Shown here piece after piece: positions 52,917-61,324 of a stretch of DNA of 64,000 nucleotides. The DNA lies in the NCBI GenBank assembly GCA_031378345.1, contig JANNDY010000089.1:99042-163041 (forward strand), read 5' to 3'. Below the pieces are notes generated by a model. It was not told the origin of the DNA. It ran no database searches and saw only the letters and a list, made by a program, of their open reading frames with translations. Source of the stretch: Emticicia sp031378345. Its GTDB lineage: Bacteria > Bacteroidota > Bacteroidia > Cytophagales > Spirosomataceae. Every line of letters begins with the position of its first letter. Position 1 is the stretch's first letter. A program made the position numbers and the translations under genes.

Positions 52917-54080
52917 ATGGCAAAATTATTGATTGTTGATGACGAAAAAAGTATTCGAGATGCCCTCCGTGACATTTTGGAATATGAAGAGTATGAAGTA
53001 GATGAAGCAAAAGATGGCGAAGAAGGACTCGAAATGGTGCTAAAAACACAATATGACGTAGCTCTTTGCGACATCAAAATGCCGAAATTAGATGGGCTTG
53101 AAATGTTGTTAAAAGCCAAAGAAGAAGGAGTAACGACTCAGTTTGTAATGATTTCGGCTTTCGGAAATGTCGAAAATGCTGTGGAAGCAACCAAACGTGG
53201 AGCGTACGATTTCATAACAAAACCACCTGATTTGAATCGCTTGCTCGTAACGGTGCGTAATGCCATCGAAAAGAGCAAAGACGTAGAAGTAATAAAGGTT
53301 CTCAAAAGAAGAATCTATAAAATTAATGAAATTGTTGGCGATTCGCCCCTTATTCAGAAAGTGAAGGAAACCATTGACCGTGTTGCTCCAACTGAAGCTC
53401 GTGTGTTGATTACTGGACCAAACGGCTCTGGAAAAGAGATGGTTGCCAAGCAAATTCATGAAAAAAGTAATCGCTGTAACCAATCTTCGGTTGAGGTAAA
53501 CTGTGCGGCAATTCCTACCGAATTGATTGAAAGTGAACTTTTTGGTCACGAAAAAGGTGCTTTTACCTCGGCAATTAAGCAAAGAATTGGTAAGTTTGAG
53601 CAAGCTGATGGCGGCACACTTTTCTTAGATGAAATTGGTGATATGAGCCTTTCGGCACAAGCAAAAGTGCTTCGTGCCTTGCAAGAAAGCAAAATTACTC
53701 GTGTAGGTGGCGATAAAGAAATCAAAATCAACGTACGTGTAATTGCTGCAACAAACAAAGATTTACGAAAAGAAATTGCAGAAGGAAACTTCCGTGAAGA
53801 TTTATTCCATCGCTTGAATGTTATTCCGATTCATGTGCCGGCATTGTCTGACCGCAAAAATGATATTCCATTATTGACAGATAAATTTTTGAATGATGTT
53901 GCCGAAGAATATGGCGATGCTACTAAAGAATTTGATGCCGATGCCATGGAATATATGAAAAATTTGCCTTGGACGGGTAATGTACGCGAGCTACGCAACG
54001 TAGTAGAACGCCTTGTGATAATGTGTGGGCCAACTATCACGCTCGACGATGTGAAAATATATGCAGGGATTGGGTTTTAA
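52917..54080 (+). CDS. NtrC-like sigma-54 activator (response regulator) lacking a C-terminal HTH
   Basis: Response regulator of 387 residues. The receiver domain (about 1-120) has the acidic pocket Asp8-Asp9 and the phospho-acceptor Asp52 (CDIKMP). The sigma-54 AAA+ domain (about 140-380) shows Walker A GPNGSGKE (167-174), the sigma-54 contact loop GAFTSA (about 215-220) and Walker B GTLFLDEIGD. The protein ends about 20 residues after LPWTGNVRELRNVVERL, so the Fis-type DNA-binding domain of normal NtrC proteins is missing. It may act without specific DNA binding or through a partner. No histidine kinase gene is beside it. Confidence 0.93.
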   Translation: MAKLLIVDDEKSIRDALRDILEYEEYEVDEAKDGEEGLEMVLKTQYDVALCDIKMPKLDGLEMLLKAKEEGVTTQFVMISAFGNVENAVEATKRGAYDFITKPPDLNRLLVTVRNAIEKSKDVEVIKVLKRRIYKINEIVGDSPLIQKVKETIDRVAPTEARVLITGPNGSGKEMVAKQIHEKSNRCNQSSVEVNCAAIPTELIESELFGHEKGAFTSAIKQRIGKFEQADGGTLFLDEIGDMSLSAQAKVLRALQESKITRVGGDKEIKINVRVIAATNKDLRKEIAEGNFREDLFHRLNVIPIHVPALSDRKNDIPLLTDKFLNDVAEEYGDATKEFDADAMEYMKNLPWTGNVRELRNVVERLVIMCGPTITLDDVKIYAGIGF

Positions 54081-54154
54081 AACCCCACCGAGCGTCGGTC
54101 GCCCTAAATCCCTCCGCTTCGGTGGTTCGACCCAAAAGGGAGGGACTTTAAAAG

Positions 54155-54191
54155 AAAAAGCCTCATAAAAATAAATTTTATGAGGCTTTTT
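54155..54191. terminator. Bidirectional terminator between the sigma-54 regulator and htpG
   Basis: A perfect 16-base stem (54155-54170 with 54176-54191) around a five-base loop carries A and T runs at the ends, serving both convergent genes. It sits within a larger GC-rich repeat region. Confidence 0.92.
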
Positions 54192-54194
54192 TAG

Positions 54195-54252
54195 CTCCGC
54201 AGCAGCGTACCGTTCCCTTTTGGGGAGGGTTGGACGGTCCGCCGCTGCGGAG
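54195..54252. repeat. GC-rich imperfect inverted repeat next to htpG
   Basis: 19-base arms at 54195-54213 and 54234-54252 match at 17 positions. They enclose TTTTGGGGAGGG, which recalls the GGGGAGGG core of the element at the tamA start. The right arm has ACGGTCCG, shared with 51144-51151. A further related stretch, with AAAAGGGAGGG and CGAGCGTCGGTCG, occupies 54085-54146. Confidence 0.75.
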
Positions 54253-54259
54253 GGGTTTC

Positions 54260-56068
54260 TTATAAACCCGCCACCGTTCTTTCTACAAACTTCGTCAATT
54301 CTGCACCTGTAAGCATTCCTTGTGCCAATAATCCTAAGTCATATAATTGTTTCGTGAGAGCCTTTTGAGTTTCTAACTCATTGGTTGTCAGTATTTTAGC
54401 TATCAAAGCGTGGTTTGCATTTACCACAACATTGTTGCCCATCGGCATCATGCCAAACATATCTCCTTGACCGCTAACTCGCTGCATATCTTTCCAACGA
54501 CGCATAAATTCGGGCTGAACAATGCTCACTGGCATTTCGTCAGCTGGCAATGATTCAATCTGAATCGTATTATTTCCTGCAACTTCTTTGAATAATTCTT
54601 CGACCTTCTTTTTCTCGTCTTCGCTCAAAATACTTTCCAGATTCAGTCCTTTGTCAATCAACTTATCTATGCTATCAGAATCTACTCTTTTGAAAGTAGT
54701 TTTTTCTAATTTCGACTCCAAAGCATTGATAAAGTGCGAATCTAAAGGCGAGTCCATTATCAAAACATCATACTCTCGCTTTTTGGCAGAAGTAATAAAT
54801 GCATCTTGCTGATTGGCATCATTGGCATACAAAAATGTTACTTGCTCGTCTTTATTTGTTTGATTTACTTGTACTTTTTCACGGTATTCGTCAATCGTAA
54901 AGTGTTGATTATCAACGTTTTTGAGCAAAATAAACTCTTTTGCACGGTCATAAAATTTTTCGTCAGAAACGATTCCGTATTTTACAAAAACACCTACACT
55001 GTCCCATTTTTCTTCAAAACCTGTGCGGTCGTTGCGGAAGATTTCTTGTAATTTATCAGCAACTTTTTTAGTAATGTGCGAATTGATTTTCTTTACATTT
55101 CCATCGGCTTGCAAATAACTACGAGAAACATTCAAAGGGATATCGGGCGAATCTATCACGCCATGAAGCATTTGCAAGAACTCAGGTACAACATCTTTTA
55201 CATCGTCAGTAATGAAAACCTGACGGCTGTATAATTGTACTTTATCACGATTGAGTTGAAAATCTTTTTTAATTTTTGGAAAGTATAAAACACCTGTCAA
55301 ATTGAAAGGATAATCAACATTGAGGTGAATCCAGAAAAGCGGTTCTTCGCCAAAAGGATACAATTCTTTGTAAAAATTTCGGTAATCATCGTCCGATAAT
55401 TCAGAAGGAGATTTTGTCCAAATTGGGTTTGGATTATTAATTACTTTTCCGTCAAATTCTATCTCAATTGGCAAAAATTTAGCATATTTTTCCAATATTC
55501 CACCAATTCTGTTATTATCTAAGAATTCTTCAGAGTCAGCGGCAATGTGCAGAATAATGTCAGTTCCACGTTCAGCTTTCTCTACTTCGGTGATTTCAAA
55601 CTCAGTGCTACCATCGCAAATCCATCTTGCAGGAGTTTCGTCAGCAAATGATTTGGTGATAATTTCTACATTTTCGGCAACCATAAATGCCGAGTAAAAA
55701 CCCAATCCAAACTGCCCAATTATCTGATTTGTGTCTGGTGTATCTTTGTATTTTTCTAAGAATTCTTTTGCTCCCGAAAAAGCAATTTGATTGATATATT
55801 TCTTAATATCTTCGGCATTCATTCCAATTCCTTTGTCCGAAATTGTAATGGTTTTTGCTTCTTTATCAACCGAAACTTTGATTGTTAAATCGCCCAATTC
55901 GCCATCAAATTCACCCATCGAAGCTAATTTTTTTAGCTTTTGAGTAGCATCAACTGCATTAGAAACCAACTCACGCATGAATATTTCGTGGTCGGAATAA
56001 AGAAATTTTTTGATGATTGGAAAAATATTTTCCGTGTTAATCGAAATTGTACCTTTTTCAGCTACCAT
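54260..56068 (-). CDS. htpG: Molecular chaperone HtpG (Hsp90 family)
   Basis: ATP-dependent cytoplasmic chaperone, 602 residues. The N-terminal ATPase domain has FLYSDHEIFMRELVSNAVDA (about 22-41), the DKGIGMN motif and GQFGLGFYSAFMV. The middle domain shows FPKIKKDFQLNRDKVQLYSRQVFITDDV, and the C-terminal dimerisation domain ends FVERTVAGL. Length and order are those of bacterial HtpG, slightly short of the E. coli protein. It is convergent with the sigma-54 regulator, with a shared terminator. Confidence 0.97.
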   Translation of the reverse strand: MVAEKGTISINTENIFPIIKKFLYSDHEIFMRELVSNAVDATQKLKKLASMGEFDGELGDLTIKVSVDKEAKTITISDKGIGMNAEDIKKYINQIAFSGAKEFLEKYKDTPDTNQIIGQFGLGFYSAFMVAENVEIITKSFADETPARWICDGSTEFEITEVEKAERGTDIILHIAADSEEFLDNNRIGGILEKYAKFLPIEIEFDGKVINNPNPIWTKSPSELSDDDYRNFYKELYPFGEEPLFWIHLNVDYPFNLTGVLYFPKIKKDFQLNRDKVQLYSRQVFITDDVKDVVPEFLQMLHGVIDSPDIPLNVSRSYLQADGNVKKINSHITKKVADKLQEIFRNDRTGFEEKWDSVGVFVKYGIVSDEKFYDRAKEFILLKNVDNQHFTIDEYREKVQVNQTNKDEQVTFLYANDANQQDAFITSAKKREYDVLIMDSPLDSHFINALESKLEKTTFKRVDSDSIDKLIDKGLNLESILSEDEKKKVEELFKEVAGNNTIQIESLPADEMPVSIVQPEFMRRWKDMQRVSGQGDMFGMMPMGNNVVVNANHALIAKILTTNELETQKALTKQLYDLGLLAQGMLTGAELTKFVERTVAGL

Positions 56069-56273
56069 AATTTATTGACAATTTTACGTTAAAACTTATC
56101 TTAAATGACTTTTAAAGCCAGCAAAGTCTTATCATCAAAGGTTATTCCAAAGCATAAAAAACTGACAGATTGGCAGTTTATGAAAAATATTTTTCAAGGA
56201 TATATACTAATAATGGCTAAAATGATGTTTATTCGGAAAATAATATTCATTTTCTTAATTCAAAAAAAACACA

Positions 56274-56852
56274 TTGAAAAAACTCCTTATAATCACCTCA
56301 TTTCTTGCTATTTGCTCTCAAACTTTCGCCCAAGCTGAATATCACACGCCTTTCAGATGGGATATTGGCATGCACTATGCTCGCCCAACGAATTATGGTG
56401 TGGGTTTTGGCATTTTTACAGAGCCAAAATATTTGGTAACAGACAATATTTCAGTAGGAGTAAGGGCAGAAGCGACCATTCTTGGAAGATTAAAAGTTAA
56501 TTCCGCAGAAGGTGGCGGTTCATTAGGTTGGGTTACTTCTTTTTTGGCAATTACTGATTATCATTTTGGAGAAACAAAGTTTCGCCCAACAATTGGCATT
56601 GGTGCTGGGCTTTTTCGTCCGACGGCTGCCTCATATAGTACGGGAGATGTGCTACCAGAATTGGCTCGTGGAAGCAAATTTGGTGTTACGCCAAGAATAG
56701 GTATGGATTTAGGACATTTCCGAATTTCGGCAGATTATAATTTTATTTTCGGACAAAGAAATTTAATAAACGGTAAAATAATTGACCTCAACCAAAATCA
56801 TTTGAGCATTAAGTTGGGGATATTTTTTGGTGGCGGGATAAGGGAGGAATAG
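56274..56852 (+). CDS. Predicted outer-membrane beta-barrel protein
   Basis: Secreted protein of 192 residues. The TTG at 56274 gives a textbook signal peptide (MKKLLIITSFLAICSQTFAQ). The mature part is a run of alternating beta strands (YGVGFGIFTEPKYLV, SVGVRAEATILG, PTIGIGAGLF, FGVTPRIGMDLGHFRISADY, LSIKLGIFFGG) as in the OmpW or PorT-like small barrels. I do not recognise a specific family or function. It lies alone between htpG and the toxin-antitoxin pair. Confidence 0.78.
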   Translation: MKKLLIITSFLAICSQTFAQAEYHTPFRWDIGMHYARPTNYGVGFGIFTEPKYLVTDNISVGVRAEATILGRLKVNSAEGGGSLGWVTSFLAITDYHFGETKFRPTIGIGAGLFRPTAASYSTGDVLPELARGSKFGVTPRIGMDLGHFRISADYNFIFGQRNLINGKIIDLNQNHLSIKLGIFFGGGIREE

Positions 56853-56888
56853 TTTGGCAGTCTTCGGTGGGCAGTCTTCATAAAAAAC

Positions 56889-56921
56889 ATCATGTTGAAA
56901 ACCTCTGCATGATATTTTTTT
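56889..56921 (+). terminator. Possible terminator after the beta-barrel gene
   Basis: ATCATG (56889-56894) pairs with CATGAT (56908-56913) and is followed by seven T residues at 56915-56921. The stem is short. Just upstream is a direct repeat of GGCAGTCTTC (two copies in 56856-56880). Confidence 0.45.
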
Positions 56922-57020
56922 GCCCAAAAACTTGGAAGTGTGCCATTTGGCAGTTACATTTGTGTCAATTAGACCTGAATTTTAACAATTATAACGACAA
57001 TTCAAACAAGCACACAATCA

Positions 57021-57404
57021 TTGGCTGGTTTGAGTAGTCCAATGGAAATTATTGCTTTAGCCAAAAAAGGGCTTCCAAAGCGTTCTGCCGATGTTTTGGC
57101 AAAAGGTGTAGGCTTGACCGACCGTGAAATGGCACGAATTCTGAATATTTCGGAGCGAACTTTTCACCGTTATCGTGCAGACACCATGCTTGATACGGCA
57201 GCTACCGAAAGGCTTTTGCAGCTCGTTTTGCTTTACAAAAAAGGCGAAGATGTGTTTGAAGATATTGATAAATTCAAACGCTGGGTGCGACACCCGCACG
57301 TGCTTTTTGGCGAAAAATCTCCATTAGATATACTCGATACAACCACTGGTTTCCGACTCGTCGAGGACGAACTTGGACGTATAGAGTACGGTGTTTATAT
57401 CTAA
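57021..57404 (+). CDS. Xre/MbcA/ParS-type antitoxin (DUF2384)
   Basis: Antitoxin of a RES-Xre type II module, about 127 residues. It has the Xre-like helix-turn-helix region (LTDREMARILNISERTFHRYR, about 32-52) and the C-terminal MbcA/ParS toxin-binding domain (FKRWVRHPHVLFGEKSPLDIL). The start is uncertain: TTG at 57021, ATG at 57042, or an ATT further upstream in the same open frame. The gene ends six bases before the toxin ATG. By family knowledge it neutralises the toxin and represses the operon. Confidence 0.9.
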   Translation: MAGLSSPMEIIALAKKGLPKRSADVLAKGVGLTDREMARILNISERTFHRYRADTMLDTAATERLLQLVLLYKKGEDVFEDIDKFKRWVRHPHVLFGEKSPLDILDTTTGFRLVEDELGRIEYGVYI

Positions 57405-57410
57405 TCTACT

Positions 57411-57923
57411 ATGTTAGTTTTTCGTTTACAAAAAGCTGAATATGCTCAAACCCGAAAAGATATTTTATCGGGTGAAGGCTCTCGTCGTTTTGGTGGTCGC
57501 TGGAATCCTGTTGGTGTGCCACTTATTTATGTTTCTGCTACGCCTGAGCTTGCTCATAGCGAATATATGATTCATCAAAAGTTTTTACCGCCACCGTCTT
57601 GCAATTTAGTAACGCTTCAAATTCCTGATGAAAGTATTCAGAAAATAGCAATGGATGCTCTTCCAAAAGGTTGGAGAAGTTATCAAAACTATGAACTTAC
57701 GCAAAAAATAACTGAATCTTGGTTAAAAGAACAAGGTTCTTTGGTGCTACAAGTGCCTTCGGCGATTGTGCCAATGTCATATAATTTTCTTATAAATCCC
57801 CTACATTCTGACCTTGAAAAAGTGAATATTATTCAATCAGAACCATTTATTTTTGATGATAGATTCTTATTCAAAACTGATTCTAACTTTATGTCGTCTA
57901 TTTTTAATGAAATGACTGAATAA
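57411..57923 (+). CDS. RES domain toxin (NAD+-degrading type)
   Basis: Toxin of 170 residues with an intact RES domain: Arg30 in FGGRWNPVG, Tyr40 in IYVSATPELA and Glu51 in HSEYMIH are the residues known to matter in characterised members, which degrade NAD+ and stop growth. The order antitoxin then toxin with a six-base gap is standard. Nothing suggests decay: length and motifs are complete. Confidence 0.92.
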   Translation: MLVFRLQKAEYAQTRKDILSGEGSRRFGGRWNPVGVPLIYVSATPELAHSEYMIHQKFLPPPSCNLVTLQIPDESIQKIAMDALPKGWRSYQNYELTQKITESWLKEQGSLVLQVPSAIVPMSYNFLINPLHSDLEKVNIIQSEPFIFDDRFLFKTDSNFMSSIFNEMTE

Positions 57924-57983
57924 CAACTTTGCCTAAGTGTCTTCAAAACCATACCTTTACATTTCAAACTAAACCAAAAAATA

Positions 57984-58418
57984 ATGCAAGAGCAAAACTA
58001 CAAAAACCATGGTCGCATGGTAAAAGGATTTCATTTTGTGCTTTCGGGGATTTTATTACTCGCACTTATTTGCTCTTTTGTCAATCTTTATCAAAAATAC
58101 CAAGGAGGTGAAAGTATTTTAGAGTCATTTATCTTTATTTTACTCATTATTTCGATTACTTTAGCAGGGCTTTTTGCTCGCTCGTTTGCCCTAAAAGCTC
58201 AAGACCGTGCCATCAGAGCTGAAGAAAATTTCAGACATTTTGTTTTGACAGGCAAGCCTTTAGATAGTGCTTTGAAAGTTGGACAAATAGTAGCCCTTCG
58301 CTTTGCACCCGACAACGAATTTGTAGAATTAGCAAAAAAGGCAGTTGCAGGAAACTTAAAAAGCAAAGAAATTAAGGAAAAAATTAAAAATTGGAAGGCT
58401 GATAATCATAGAGTGTAG
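57984..58418 (+). CDS. DUF6526 family membrane protein
   Basis: Small inner-membrane protein of 144 residues. After the family start MQEQNYKNHGRMVKGFHF there are two transmembrane helices (about 18-38 and 48-66). A cytoplasmic helical part follows (LKAQDRAIRAEENFRHFVL; ALRFAPDNEFVELAKKAV). Function is unknown across the family. It lies between the toxin-antitoxin pair and the fucosidase gene and starts 60 bases after the toxin stop. Confidence 0.85.
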   Translation: MQEQNYKNHGRMVKGFHFVLSGILLLALICSFVNLYQKYQGGESILESFIFILLIISITLAGLFARSFALKAQDRAIRAEENFRHFVLTGKPLDSALKVGQIVALRFAPDNEFVELAKKAVAGNLKSKEIKEKIKNWKADNHRV

Positions 58419-58439
58419 CTTATTTTACATTGCAAAAAA

Positions 58440-59780
58440 ATGAAAAAACTTCTCATACTTTTTATCATAGTAAACTTAGCTTTTGCCCAAACACCAAAAC
58501 CCACTGGTGTTATTCCCACAACCGACCAACTCAATTGGCATAAATTGGAGTATTATGCCTTCATTCATTTTGGTCCAAATGCCTTTACTGACAAAGAATG
58601 GGGCGATGGTACTGAAAAAGAAGAGATTTTCAATCCAACCCAACTCGATTGCCGCCAATGGGCAAGGGTTTGTAAAGCGGCAGGCATGAAAGGCATCATT
58701 ATTACTGCCAAACACCATGATGGTTTTGCTTTGTATCCAAGCAAATTTTCAAAACATACTGTGCGAGAATCAAAATGGAAAGATGGAAAAGGCGATATTT
58801 TGAAAGAACTTTCGGCAGCTTGTAAGGAATTTGGCTTGAAAATGGGTGTTTATATGTCGCCTTGGGACAGAAATCACCCTGCTTATGGCACGCCCGAATA
58901 CAACCAAGTTTATGTAAATATGCTCAAAGAAGTTACGACCCAATATGGCGATTTGTTTGAAGTTTGGTTTGATGGTGCAAATGGCGAAGGTCCAAATGGA
59001 AAGAAGCAAATTTATGATTTTCCGTTGTTTAATAAAACCGTAAAAACATATCAACCTCACGCTTTGATTTTTAGTGATGCGGGGCCAGATATTCGCTGGG
59101 TGGGCAATGAGAAGGGTTTTGCAGGTGAAACCAACTGGAATACAATTAATGGAAAACAACTTTTTCCTGCTTACGACAAGCCCGAGCACCTCAATGTGGG
59201 TGACGAAAATGGGACACATTGGATTCCTGCGGAGTGCGATGTTTCGATTCGAGCAGGTTGGTTTTATCATAAAAATGAAGATGAAAAAGTAAAAACCGAC
59301 AAAGATTTAATGAATATTTGGAATAAATCGGTTGGTAGAGGCTCAAATCTTTTACTAAATTTACCTGTGGATAGTCGAGGATTAATTCATGAAAATGATG
59401 AGAAATCTTTGATGGCTTTCAAGAAAATGCGTGAAGATTTTTTCAAGAATAATTTGCTTAAAACTGGTACTTTTGCCAAAGATTTTAGCAAAGATACTTA
59501 TGATATTTCTTTGAAAACCACTCAAACTTTCAATTGTTTGGTGGTGCAAGAAGATATTCGTTTTGGTCAAAAAGTAAAGAAATTTTACATTCAATCCAAA
59601 GAAAATGGTGAGTGGAAAAACCTCATTTCGGCAAGTACAATTGGGCAGAAAAGAATCGTTTATTTTCAGAAAACTACTGCAAAAGAGCTAAGAATTGTCT
59701 TTGATGAGGCATTTGCCAAACCAAAAATTACAAATGTTGAGTTGTATCTTACACCTGAGGCTCCCCCTGCCATTAAATAA
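58440..59780 (+). CDS. GH29 alpha-L-fucosidase
   Basis: Exported glycosidase of 446 residues that removes alpha-L-fucose from glycans. A signal peptide (to about residue 17, AFAQ) precedes the GH29 TIM barrel: LEYYAFIHFGPNAFTDKEWG, GIIITAKHHDGFALYPS, GVYMSPWDRNHP, and the nucleophile Asp178 in EVWFDGANGEG. The C-terminal beta domain is compact. The pattern fits the GH29-B type, which prefers branched fucosides. It starts 21 bases after DUF6526 and is followed by a lipoprotein gene. It is far from the SusC/SusD region and has no operator-like palindrome upstream. Confidence 0.93.
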   Translation: MKKLLILFIIVNLAFAQTPKPTGVIPTTDQLNWHKLEYYAFIHFGPNAFTDKEWGDGTEKEEIFNPTQLDCRQWARVCKAAGMKGIIITAKHHDGFALYPSKFSKHTVRESKWKDGKGDILKELSAACKEFGLKMGVYMSPWDRNHPAYGTPEYNQVYVNMLKEVTTQYGDLFEVWFDGANGEGPNGKKQIYDFPLFNKTVKTYQPHALIFSDAGPDIRWVGNEKGFAGETNWNTINGKQLFPAYDKPEHLNVGDENGTHWIPAECDVSIRAGWFYHKNEDEKVKTDKDLMNIWNKSVGRGSNLLLNLPVDSRGLIHENDEKSLMAFKKMREDFFKNNLLKTGTFAKDFSKDTYDISLKTTQTFNCLVVQEDIRFGQKVKKFYIQSKENGEWKNLISASTIGQKRIVYFQKTTAKELRIVFDEAFAKPKITNVELYLTPEAPPAIK

Positions 59781-59808
59781 ATATTCAAAATTAATAACCT
59801 AAACACCC

Positions 59809-60624
59809 ATGAAAATCCTTCTCTTATTATTTGTAACTGCCATTACTTTTACCTCTTGCCAAAGCAAAAATGAAGCTCAAACGAGCGAAACTTCCGCAAT
59901 TATCAGAGTTGATAGCGTTACTTTCAGTCTTGAAACGCCTCCCCAAATTTCCAAAGAAGGTGATACAACTATTTCAAATATTGCCATCAATTACCCAAAA
60001 CTTTCGGGGGGTGATGAAGTCGTTATGACAAAAATTAATGCTCAAATTGAGCAAATGGTTAAAAATCAAATGTTTAGCATGGAAGATACCGTTGCTACTA
60101 CAAAATCTGGTTCGGTTGAGTCTTTGGCAAAAGGCTTTTTGAAAGAATTTGAAGATTTTACGAAAGAAAATGCAGATATGCCAACTTTGGGCTGGGAATA
60201 TGATGGCTCAGGCGATACCTTACTGATTTCGCCAAAAGTGATTTCGATTTATTATCAAGTGTATTCATTTACAGGTGGTGCTCATGGAAATTCTAATATA
60301 AGTTATTTGAATTTTAATGCCCAAACTGGCGATTTGCTCGAATTGACCGACATCGTTTCGGACACAACGGCTTTGAAAAAAATAGCTGAGTTGAAATTTG
60401 AAAAAACGCAAAAGGTTTTTGCCAAAGATAATGATTTTGAGTTCAATAAGGCAGATTATTTTTGGGGAAATCCTTTCTTTTTACCTGCCAATATCGCTGT
60501 TACAAAAACTGGACTACTTTTTATGTATAATCCTTATGAAGCAGCGGCTTATGCCATAGGGCCAATCAGTTTTGATTTGACTTGGCAAGAATTGGGTGCA
60601 ATTGTAAAGAAAGAAATAAGGTAA
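59809..60624 (+). CDS. DUF3298 (RsiV/PdaC-like) domain lipoprotein
   Basis: Envelope lipoprotein of 271 residues. The lipobox ends at Cys17 (ITFTSC). A DUF4163-like N-terminal part precedes the DUF3298 domain, seen in YYQVYSFTGGAHGNSNISY and NFNAQTGDLLELTDIV. In Bacillus these domains occur in the lysozyme-binding anti-sigma factor RsiV and the deacetylase PdaC, so a role in cell-wall or glycan binding is possible but not shown. It is 28 bases downstream of the fucosidase. Confidence 0.85.
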   Translation: MKILLLLFVTAITFTSCQSKNEAQTSETSAIIRVDSVTFSLETPPQISKEGDTTISNIAINYPKLSGGDEVVMTKINAQIEQMVKNQMFSMEDTVATTKSGSVESLAKGFLKEFEDFTKENADMPTLGWEYDGSGDTLLISPKVISIYYQVYSFTGGAHGNSNISYLNFNAQTGDLLELTDIVSDTTALKKIAELKFEKTQKVFAKDNDFEFNKADYFWGNPFFLPANIAVTKTGLLFMYNPYEAAAYAIGPISFDLTWQELGAIVKKEIR

Positions 60625-60681
60625 ACTTTTATTTTTCCAATATTTGTCTTCCAGCCGACAGTTCGTTCTATTAATATATAG

Positions 60682-60689
60682 TATTTTTG
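60682..60689 (+). promoter_or_regulatory. Possible -7 promoter box for the YceI gene
   Basis: TATTTTTG is an exact TAnnTTTG match 27 bases before the ATG at 60716. No -33 TTG is found at the usual distance. Confidence 0.35.
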
Positions 60690-60715
60690 AACCATAAACA
60701 CATCCAAAATATTAT

Positions 60716-61249
60716 ATGTCAATCAAAAAAACACTCTTTCTGATTGCTTTTTTAGCATTCAACACATCTTTTGCCCAAAAATGGACACCAACGACTGGCA
60801 CTGCAAAGTTTTCTACAAAAATGCTTGGCGTTGGAGTCAATGGAAGCTTCAAAGGTATTAAAGCCAATATAGACTTCAATCCTGAAAATCCTGCCAACTC
60901 TTCAATTTTTGCCAGTGTTGAAGCTGCCACTGTTTTTACAGATAATAGTTTGCGAGATACGCACATGAGAGAAAAACCTGAGTTTTTTGAAGTGGCAAAA
61001 TATCCAACTGTAAGTTTGAAAAGTACAGCAATTGTCAAAAATGGCACTTCCTACATTGGAACATTCAATTTTACAATTAAAAATGTAACCAAACCTGTCA
61101 AAATTCCTTTTACATTTACTCAAACAGGCGATAAAGCCACATTTGTAGCCTCTTTTGAAATCAATCGAAATGACTGGAATTTCGGTGGAAATACTATGGG
61201 AATGTCCGACAAAGTGAAGTTAAATTTGAGTTTGAATGCTCAACAATAA
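60716..61249 (+). CDS. YceI family periplasmic protein
   Basis: Periplasmic lipocalin-like protein of 177 residues that in relatives binds polyisoprenoids. A signal peptide of about 20 residues (FNTSFAQ) is followed by the YceI fold with GVGVNGSFKGIKANIDF, RDTHMREKPEFFEVAKYPTV (the MR-x-x-FF-x-x-x-P pattern of the family) and FNFTIKNVTKPV. The family's typical final ID or GMSD region is present as NTMGMSDKVKL. Its ligand in this organism is unknown. Confidence 0.93.
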   Translation: MSIKKTLFLIAFLAFNTSFAQKWTPTTGTAKFSTKMLGVGVNGSFKGIKANIDFNPENPANSSIFASVEAATVFTDNSLRDTHMREKPEFFEVAKYPTVSLKSTAIVKNGTSYIGTFNFTIKNVTKPVKIPFTFTQTGDKATFVASFEINRNDWNFGGNTMGMSDKVKLNLSLNAQQ

Positions 61250-61324
61250 AAATTTATTGGATAATTGATAATGAAAAATGTGATTTTTTTATCTCCAATT
61301 TCATATCGCCAATCTCGTATCTAA

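Noticed and set aside
56105..56338. 77-codon open frame before the beta-barrel gene
   Set aside because: It overlaps the signal-peptide region of the TTG-started gene in another frame and has no family features.
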